Origin: Gemmobacter denitrificans
GTDB taxonomy: Bacteria; Pseudomonadota; Alphaproteobacteria; Rhodobacterales; Rhodobacteraceae
Assembly (NCBI RefSeq): GCF_036964905.1
Contig: NZ_JBALHR010000002.1
Location: 248,001-312,000, forward strand
Length of the DNA stretch: 64,000 nucleotides
Reading direction: 5' to 3'
Shown here: positions 58,811-64,000 of the stretch, piece after piece
Layout: each line of letters opens with the position of its first letter
Position numbering within the stretch: position 1 is the stretch's first letter
Made by a program: the position numbers and the translations under genes
The notes under the pieces: generated by a model
Told to the model about the DNA's origin: nothing
Database searches by the model: none
The model's input: only the letters and a program-made list of their open reading frames with translations

Positions 58811-60115
58811 TTAGGCCAGCATCATCATCGGGTTTTCCAACCCTTCGATGATCGCCTTCAGGAATTCGGCACCCAGCGCGCCGTCGATCACCCGGTGATC
58901 CACCGACAGGGTCATCGACATCATGGTGGCCACCACGATCTCGCCCGCCTTGTTCACCACCGGCTTCTTCACGCCCGCGCCCACGGCCAGGATCGAGCCA
59001 TGCGGCGGGTTGATCACGGCGTCGAAATTCTCCACCCCCATCATCCCGAGGTTGGAGATCGCGAAGCTGCCACCCTGATATTCATGCGGGGCGAGCTTCT
59101 TGGTCTTGGCGCGGCCTGCCAGATCCTTCATCTCGGCCGACAGGGCCGAAAGCGACTTCTTGTCGGCATCCTTAAGAACGGGCGTGAACAGCCCGCCCTC
59201 GATGGCCACGGCCACCGCCACATCTGACGGCTTCATCTTCAGCACCCGGTCGCCCGCCCAGACGGCGTTGCAATCCGGCACCTTCTGCAAGGCCAGCGCG
59301 CAGGCCTTGATGATGAAGTCATTGACCGACAGCTTCACGCCACGCCCTTCCAGCGATTTGTTCAGCTGCTCGCGGAAGGCCATCAGCGTATCCAGCTGCA
59401 CTTCGCGGCGCAGATAGAAATGCGGGATGGTTTGCTTCGCTTCCGTCAGGCGCGCGGCGATGGTGCGGCGCATGCCATCCAGCGGCATTTCGGTATATTC
59501 GCGGTCGGCATAAAGCTTCTTGACCGCATCTGCCGAAACAGAAGGGGCTGCAGCAGGGGCCGGGGCCGCTGCTGCCGCCACGGGGGCCGCCGCTGCCGCG
59601 ACCGGAGCCGCCGCCTTGGGTGCGGCTTGCGCGCCCTCGACATCGGCCTTGACGATCCGGCCATGCGGGCCAGTGCCCTTCACCGCCGTCAGATCCAGAC
59701 CCTTTTCCGCCGCGATGCGACGGGCCAGCGGTGAGGCAAAGACCCGCGCGCCGCCCGAGGCCGGGGCCGCCGGTGCTGCTGCAACCGCCGCTGCCGGGGC
59801 AGCGGCCGCCACGGGGGCTGCTGCGACAGGCGCCGCCGCTGCCGGGGCGCTGGCGGCAGCCGAGGCATCCTCGCCATCCTCCAGCAGCACCGCGATGGGC
59901 GTGTTCACCTTAACGCCCGCCGTGCCTTCCGCGATCAGGATCTTGCCGATCACGCCCTCATCCACGGCCTCGAATTCCATCGTGGCCTTGTCGGTCTCGA
60001 TCTCGGCCAGAATCTGGCCGGATTTCACCGTATCGCCTTCCTTGACCAACCATTTGGCAAGGGTGCCTTCCTCCATCGTGGGAGAAAGGGCCGGCATCAG
60101 AACTTGAATAGCCAT
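58811..60115 (-). CDS. pdhC: Pyruvate dehydrogenase E2, dihydrolipoyl acetyltransferase
   Basis: A 434-aa E2. Lipoyl domain at residues 1-82 with the lipoylated Lys in EIETDKATMEFEA, a long Ala/Pro linker, a peripheral-subunit-binding domain (SPLARRIAAEKGLDLTAVKG), a second linker, and the acyltransferase core with the catalytic His in SVDHRVIDGALGAEF. It ends NPMMMLA. The E3 gene is not downstream; cysE lies there instead, so lpd must be elsewhere. Last gene of pdhABC. Confidence 0.96.
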   Translation of the reverse strand: MAIQVLMPALSPTMEEGTLAKWLVKEGDTVKSGQILAEIETDKATMEFEAVDEGVIGKILIAEGTAGVKVNTPIAVLLEDGEDASAAASAPAAAAPVAAAPVAAAAPAAAVAAAPAAPASGGARVFASPLARRIAAEKGLDLTAVKGTGPHGRIVKADVEGAQAAPKAAAPVAAAAAPVAAAAAPAPAAAPSVSADAVKKLYADREYTEMPLDGMRRTIAARLTEAKQTIPHFYLRREVQLDTLMAFREQLNKSLEGRGVKLSVNDFIIKACALALQKVPDCNAVWAGDRVLKMKPSDVAVAVAIEGGLFTPVLKDADKKSLSALSAEMKDLAGRAKTKKLAPHEYQGGSFAISNLGMMGVENFDAVINPPHGSILAVGAGVKKPVVNKAGEIVVATMMSMTLSVDHRVIDGALGAEFLKAIIEGLENPMMMLA

Positions 60116-60123
60116 TTCACACC

Positions 60124-61485
60124 TCAGCGATAGCAAACGGATTTCACGGCTTCGACCACTTCGGCAGTCGTCACCAGCGCCAGCTTTTCAAGGTTGGCCG
60201 CATAGGGCATCGGCACGTCCTTGCCGCACAGGTTGATCACCGGCGCGTCGAGATAATCGAAGGCGCGTTCCATGATCACTGCCGACAGATGGTTGCCGAT
60301 GGAGCCGACGGGGAAGCCCTCTTCCACGGTGACGCAGCGATTGGTCTTCATGACCGAGGCCAGAACCGTGTCGTAATCCAGCGGGCGCAGGGTGCGCAGG
60401 TCGATCACCTCGGCGCTGATGCCCTCGGCAGCCAGCTTGTCAGCGGCCTCCAGCGCATAGGTCATGCCGATGCCGAAGCTCACGATGGTCACGTCGGTGC
60501 CCTCGCGCCAGATTTTCGCCTTCCCGAAGGGGATGGTGAAATCGGGCAGGTCCGGCACTTCGAACGATTTGCCATACATGATCTCGTTTTCAAGGAAGAT
60601 CACCGGGTTCGGATCGCGGATGGCTTGCTTCAGCAGGCCTTTGGCATCCGCCGCCGAATAGGGCATCACCACTTTCAGGCCCGGCAGCGCCGCATACCAT
60701 GCCGCGTAATCCTGGCTGTGCTGCGCGCCCACGCGGGCGGCGGCGCCGTTCGGACCCCGGAACACGATGGGGCAGCCCAGCTGACCGCCCGACATGTAAT
60801 TGGTCTTGGCGGCCGAGTTCACGATATGGTCAATCGCCTGCATGGCGAAGTTGAAGGTCATGAATTCGACGATGGGGTTCAACCCACCCCATGCCGCGCC
60901 CACGGCGATCCCGGCAAAACCATGCTCGGTGATCGGCGTGTCGATCACGCGTTTGGGGCCGAACTCATCCAGCAGGCCTTGGCTGATCTTGTAGGCGCCC
61001 TGATATTCGCCCACTTCCTCGCCCATCAGGAACACATTGCCATTGCCACGCATTTCTTCGGCCATGGCCTCGCGCAGGGCTTCCCGCACGGTCATGGTTT
61101 TCATCGGCGTGCCGGTCGCCCAATCGGCCGAAGCCTTGGACACCACAGCCACCGGCGCCTTGGCCTGAGCCGCGACCGGGGCCGCTGCTGCAACTGGGGC
61201 CGCCGCAGCCGCCACGGGTGCATGGGCCGCATCGGCGCTTTCGCCTTCCTCGACCAGCACTGCAATCGGCGTGTTCACTTTCACGCCCGCCGTGCCCTCG
61301 GCCACCAGCAGCTTGCCGATGATGCCTTCATCCACGGCCTCGAATTCCATCGTGGCCTTGTCGGTTTCGATTTCCGCGATGATCTGGCCGGATTTGACCG
61401 CATCGCCTTCTTTCACCAGCCATTTGGCCAGTGTGCCTTCCTCCATCGTCGGAGAAAGCGCGGGCATGAGTACTTGGGTTGCCAT
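60124..61485 (-). CDS. pdhB: Pyruvate dehydrogenase E1 beta with N-terminal lipoyl domain
   Basis: A 453-aa protein: the first 82 residues are a full lipoyl domain (EIETDKATMEFEA) joined by an Ala/Pro linker to the E1 beta core (MTVREALREAMAEEMRGN, HGFAGIAVGAAWGGL, PVIFLENEIMYG). It is about 90% identical to the pdhC lipoyl domain over 82 residues, so one was copied from the other. The extra domain is known in rhizobia and Rhodobacterales. It lies 8 bases before pdhC. Confidence 0.96.
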   Translation of the reverse strand: MATQVLMPALSPTMEEGTLAKWLVKEGDAVKSGQIIAEIETDKATMEFEAVDEGIIGKLLVAEGTAGVKVNTPIAVLVEEGESADAAHAPVAAAAAPVAAAAPVAAQAKAPVAVVSKASADWATGTPMKTMTVREALREAMAEEMRGNGNVFLMGEEVGEYQGAYKISQGLLDEFGPKRVIDTPITEHGFAGIAVGAAWGGLNPIVEFMTFNFAMQAIDHIVNSAAKTNYMSGGQLGCPIVFRGPNGAAARVGAQHSQDYAAWYAALPGLKVVMPYSAADAKGLLKQAIRDPNPVIFLENEIMYGKSFEVPDLPDFTIPFGKAKIWREGTDVTIVSFGIGMTYALEAADKLAAEGISAEVIDLRTLRPLDYDTVLASVMKTNRCVTVEEGFPVGSIGNHLSAVIMERAFDYLDAPVINLCGKDVPMPYAANLEKLALVTTAEVVEAVKSVCYR

Positions 61486-61497
61486 GTCGTTCTCTCC

Positions 61498-62487
61498 TCA
61501 GGCGTAGATGTCGGTATAGAGTTCCGAAACCGGCGGTTCGGGGCTTTCCTTGGAGAATTCGGCCGCCTCGTTCACGATGGCCTTGATCTCCTTGTCGATC
61601 GCCTTCAGCTCGTCATCCGATGCAAGGCCGCCCTGCGTCAGCAGATCGCGCACATGTTCGATGCAGTCCTTCTCGGTCTTGATCTTTTCAACTTCTTCGC
61701 GGGTCCGGTATTTCGCCGGGTCCGACATCGAGTGGCCGCGGTAACGATAGGTCATCATTTCAAGGATGTACGGGCCCTTGCCGGCGCGGCAATGCGCCAC
61801 GGCCTTTTCGGCGGCGGCCTTCACGGCCAGAACATCCATGCCGTCCACCTGTTCGCCCGGAATGCCATAGGCCTCGCCCCGGCCATAAAGCGTGACCGAT
61901 TTGGTCGCCCGCTTCATGCTTGTGCCCATGGCATACTGGTTGTTTTCGATGACGAAGATCACCGGCAGGTTCCACAACTCGGCCATGTTGTAGGTTTCAT
62001 AAACCTGGCCCTGGTTCGCCGCGCCATCGCCGAAATAGGTGAAGGTGACGTTGTCATTGCCCTTGTACCAGTCGGAGAAGGCCAACCCCGCGCCCAGCGG
62101 CACCTGCGCGCCCACGATACCGTGGCCGCCATAGAAATGTTTGTCGCGCGAAAACATGTGCATGCTTCCGCCCTTGCCCTTGGAATAGCCCCCCTCGCGC
62201 CCGGTCAGTTCGGCCATCACGCCCTTGGGGTCCATGCCGCAGGCCAGCATATGGCCGTGGTCGCGGTAAGAGGTCAGGCGCTTGTCGCCGTCCTTTGCTG
62301 CGGCCTCAAGGCCCACAACCACCGCTTCCTGCCCGATATACAGGTGGCAGAAGCCGCCGATCAGGCCCATGCCATACAACTGGCCCGCCTTTTCCTCGAA
62401 GCGCCGGATCAACAGCATCTCGCGGTAATATTTGAGAAGTTCCTCTTTCGAGACGTTCGGTCTCTCCGGTACCTTCCTGGTGGCCAT
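61498..62487 (-). CDS. pdhA: Pyruvate dehydrogenase E1 alpha
   Basis: A 329-aa E1 alpha. The thiamine diphosphate motif is GDGAANQGQVYETYNMAELW with the ending NN; the phosphorylation-loop region YRGHSMSDPAKYR is present as a structural element. It catalyses pyruvate decarboxylation with PdhB. It is the first gene of the operon; GGAGG precedes the ATG at 62487. An imperfect palindrome lies 22 bases upstream of the start codon. Confidence 0.96.
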   Translation of the reverse strand: MATRKVPERPNVSKEELLKYYREMLLIRRFEEKAGQLYGMGLIGGFCHLYIGQEAVVVGLEAAAKDGDKRLTSYRDHGHMLACGMDPKGVMAELTGREGGYSKGKGGSMHMFSRDKHFYGGHGIVGAQVPLGAGLAFSDWYKGNDNVTFTYFGDGAANQGQVYETYNMAELWNLPVIFVIENNQYAMGTSMKRATKSVTLYGRGEAYGIPGEQVDGMDVLAVKAAAEKAVAHCRAGKGPYILEMMTYRYRGHSMSDPAKYRTREEVEKIKTEKDCIEHVRDLLTQGGLASDDELKAIDKEIKAIVNEAAEFSKESPEPPVSELYTDIYA

Positions 62488-62509
62488 GCGGCGCCCCTCC
62501 CTTTGGGAA

Positions 62510-62529
62510 ATAGTTCAGCGTTAAACTAT
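62510..62529. promoter_or_regulatory. Imperfect palindrome upstream of pdhA
   Basis: ATAGTT-N8-AACTAT, extended inward to ATAGTTyA ... TrAACTAT, in the pdhABC leader. It is a probable operator for a pyruvate- or growth-linked regulator. Confidence 0.5.
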
Positions 62530-62661
62530 CTGCACTGTATCGGAGAAATAAGGCGTTTAGCAAGAAAATCTTCCGCCGCAGCGCCGCAAATGTGGTTGCA
62601 TTGCAGCACAGGTTGCCGCTTGGGAATGTGTCGGGGGGCAAGGTCAACGCATCTGCGGAAT

Positions 62662-62697
62662 GATCGCCTCCTCCCCCTGCTTTGGGGGCGGCGATCA
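62662..62697 (-). terminator. Long hairpin after ftsB
   Basis: GATCGCC ... GGCGATC encloses TCCCCC ... GGGGG with a small bulge, directly after the ftsB stop. No clear U-tract on the minus strand. Confidence 0.5.
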
Positions 62698-62701
62698 AAT
62701 G

Positions 62702-62998
62702 TCAGCGAATGACCAGTTCGTCGGCGCGGATATAGCCCAGAACATCGCGCACCTGTTCATCCAGCAGGTCGATGTCCAGATAGGCGTCCGACAATCGGTG
62801 GGTACGGTTCTGCAGTTCTGCAAGCTCGGCCTGCAACCGGTCGCGTTCGGTGCGCAACGCCTCGGCTTCGGCATTGATCTGCACGCGGCGGAACACGCCA
62901 TAATCGCCCTGCACGGCGGCAAAGGTGAAATAGCCCCCCAGCGTCAGGGCAAGGGCGAAAATCAACAGGCTGCCAATGGAAAGCCGGTGTGGGGTCAT
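62702..62998 (-). CDS. ftsB: FtsB/DivIC-type septum-formation protein
   Basis: A 98-aa bitopic protein: membrane segment at residues 8-28 (GSLLIFALALTLGGYFTF), then a coiled coil of about 40 residues (AEAEALRTERDRLQAELAELQ) and a short C-terminal part (DLLDEQVRDVLGYIRADELVI). It would join FtsL and FtsQ in the divisome. Placement between fba and the pdh operon is common in Rhodobacterales as I recall. Confidence 0.88.
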   Translation of the reverse strand: MTPHRLSIGSLLIFALALTLGGYFTFAAVQGDYGVFRRVQINAEAEALRTERDRLQAELAELQNRTHRLSDAYLDIDLLDEQVRDVLGYIRADELVIR

Positions 62999-63121
62999 GC
63001 GTATCTCTGCCTCGTCCGCCCTTCGTATCGGTGAGGGCGGTTCGGCCAGTATGCCACAGCCGAATCACCTTGGGAATCGGAAATCCGCAGCATGTTCAGG
63101 TGCCGGTCGCAGAACGCATAA

Positions 63122-63143
63122 GGGCCGCCCCTGGAGGCGGCCC
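63122..63143 (-). terminator. Hairpin after the aldolase gene
   Basis: A perfect 8-bp stem GGGCCGCC/GGCGGCCC with a 6-base loop; on the minus strand TTATGCGTTCT follows, a weak U-rich stretch. Confidence 0.55.
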
Positions 63144-63168
63144 GTCTTATGGCTTGTCAGGACCTGAA

Positions 63169-64000
63169 TCAGGCCTTGCCCTTGTAGATATCGACCAGTT
63201 TGCCCAGCATGGCCAGTGCATCCTCGCGGCTCCGCTGGAAGCTGTTGCGCCCGATGATCGAGCCATTGCCGCCACCGTCGCGGATCGCGCGGGCGTCATC
63301 AAACACCGCATCGGCGCCCTTGGCAGCACCGCCCGAGAACACGATGATCCGGCGGCCATTGAAGCTGGCTTGCACGCAATGCTTCACCCGCGCGGTCAGA
63401 TCGGAAATGTCGATCTTTTCCTTGTCATAGACCTTCTTGGCTTCGGGCTGCATCAGGTGGTCGGTCGAAAGCTTGATTTTGATGATATGGGCACCCAGCA
63501 GTGCTGCGATATGCGCGGCATAGGCCGCCACATCCACCGCCGTCTCGCCATCCTTGGTCACCGCCTCGCCGCGCGGATAGGACCAAATCACGGTGGCGAT
63601 ACCCTTGGAAGCCGCTTCCTTGCGCATCTCGACGATCTCTTCGAACATGTCCAAAGCCATGTCCGAGCCCGGATAGATGGTGAAGCCGATGGCGGCGCAG
63701 CCCAGACGCAGCGCATCGTCCACGCTTGCCGTCACCGCCTGGTTCTTGCCTGCCGTGTCCGACATCAGGCTGTTGGCGCTGTTCACCTTCAGGATCGTCG
63801 GGATCTGGCCCGCGAAGGTGTCAGCCCCTGCCTCCAGCGGCCCCAGCGGCGCGGCATAGGCCGAAAGCCCTGCATCAATCGCCAGCTGATAGTGGTAATG
63901 CGGGTCATAGCCCGCCGGATTGGGCGCAAAGCTGCGCGCCGGGCCGTGCTCAAAGCCCTGATCGACCGGGAGGATGATCATCTTGCCGGTGCCACCCAGC
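63169..64000 (-). CDS. Class I fructose-bisphosphate aldolase (FbaB/DhnA-like), 5' truncated
   Basis: About 277 residues are visible; the frame stays open to the last base of the window (LGGTGKMIILPVDQGFEHGP), so the N-terminus of some 30 residues lies outside. It is a TIM-barrel Schiff-base aldolase: IWSYPRGEAVTKDG and IIKIKLSTDHL (probable active-site Lys), FSGGAAKGAD phosphate-binding region, GNGSIIGRNSFQRSREDAL at the end. It cleaves or forms fructose 1,6-bisphosphate without a metal. Homologues are 295-300 aa. Confidence 0.92.
   Translation of the reverse strand, partial: LGGTGKMIILPVDQGFEHGPARSFAPNPAGYDPHYHYQLAIDAGLSAYAAPLGPLEAGADTFAGQIPTILKVNSANSLMSDTAGKNQAVTASVDDALRLGCAAIGFTIYPGSDMALDMFEEIVEMRKEAASKGIATVIWSYPRGEAVTKDGETAVDVAAYAAHIAALLGAHIIKIKLSTDHLMQPEAKKVYDKEKIDISDLTARVKHCVQASFNGRRIIVFSGGAAKGADAVFDDARAIRDGGGNGSIIGRNSFQRSREDALAMLGKLVDIYKGKA

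Noticed and set aside
60289..62712. 807-codon open frame on the plus strand opposite pdhA/pdhB
   Set aside because: It is antisense to well-supported pdh genes; long antisense frames are expected at this GC content, and the protein shows no family character.

Overview
The window is a high-GC, gene-dense chromosomal segment of an alphaproteobacterium, most likely a member of the Rhodobacteraceae/Paracoccaceae (order Rhodobacterales). The indications are ChpT, the pyruvate dehydrogenase operon whose E1 beta subunit carries its own lipoyl domain, OlsB/OlsA ornithine-lipid genes, BioMNY-type biotin uptake, RTX and Hint-type proteins, and an rplU-rpmA-GNAT-obgE-proBA block. I assign only the family level. 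I found no insertion sequence, prophage, integron or CRISPR array; the content reads as core genome plus a few accessory modules.

Layout. 1-6.5 kb: 5'-truncated MFS transporter, rimO, a NlpC/P60-like cell-wall protein, a double-CDGSH protein, a frameshifted GT32-like glycosyltransferase, a YigZ-like and a YgjP-like protein and a TIGR02300 protein. 6.5-16.6 kb: tRNA-Ala(GGC), hrpB with a WYL regulator divergent from a GFA-family gene, DUF3108, meaB, ada, rpmB, a PCu(A)C copper chaperone, a low-molecular-weight tyrosine phosphatase, DUF2332 and a small secreted protein. 16.7-20.7 kb: a Hint-domain protein, lepA, a hairpin array and a small lipoprotein. 20.8-24.7 kb: a TetR regulator with a perfect palindromic operator, then a tightly overlapping four-gene operon (LpxH-like phosphoesterase, GT21 glycosyltransferase, DedA-like protein, GT2 glycosyltransferase). 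24.7-28.2 kb: GMC oxidoreductase, an ABC ATPase in which every catalytic motif is altered, and a divergent short permease. 28.3-32.3 kb: an RTX protein divergent from a lipoprotein, then selO. 32.3-39.1 kb: rplU, rpmA, three GNAT genes (four GNAT domains), obgE, proB, proA. 39.1-45.3 kb: chpT, DUF3553, olsB-olsA, a GntR regulator, rhomboid, an IMPase and PPK2. 45.3-51.8 kb: a second RTX protein, metR/metF, msrPQ, and a flavodoxin/NTF2/tautomerase operon divergent from an HxlR regulator. 51.7-58.6 kb: aroQ, a short acyl-CoA ligase and an unusual thiolase convergent on bioMNY, then gabT and cysE. 58.8-64 kb: pdhABC, ftsB and a class I fructose-bisphosphate aldolase that runs off the window.

How parts fit together. 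MetR probably controls metF and itself through two MetR-like boxes between them. HxlR probably represses the divergent flavodoxin operon through two GTATC-N5/6-GATAC inverted repeats, a layout typical of quinone/electrophile sensing. OlsB/OlsA make phosphorus-free ornithine lipid, and the GT21/GT2 operon probably glycosylates another envelope lipid. The ligase-thiolase pair beside bioMNY recalls the Bacillus yhfUTS arrangement and is the best candidate here for an incompletely described pathway. The degenerate ATPase/permease pair is the strangest protein-level observation.
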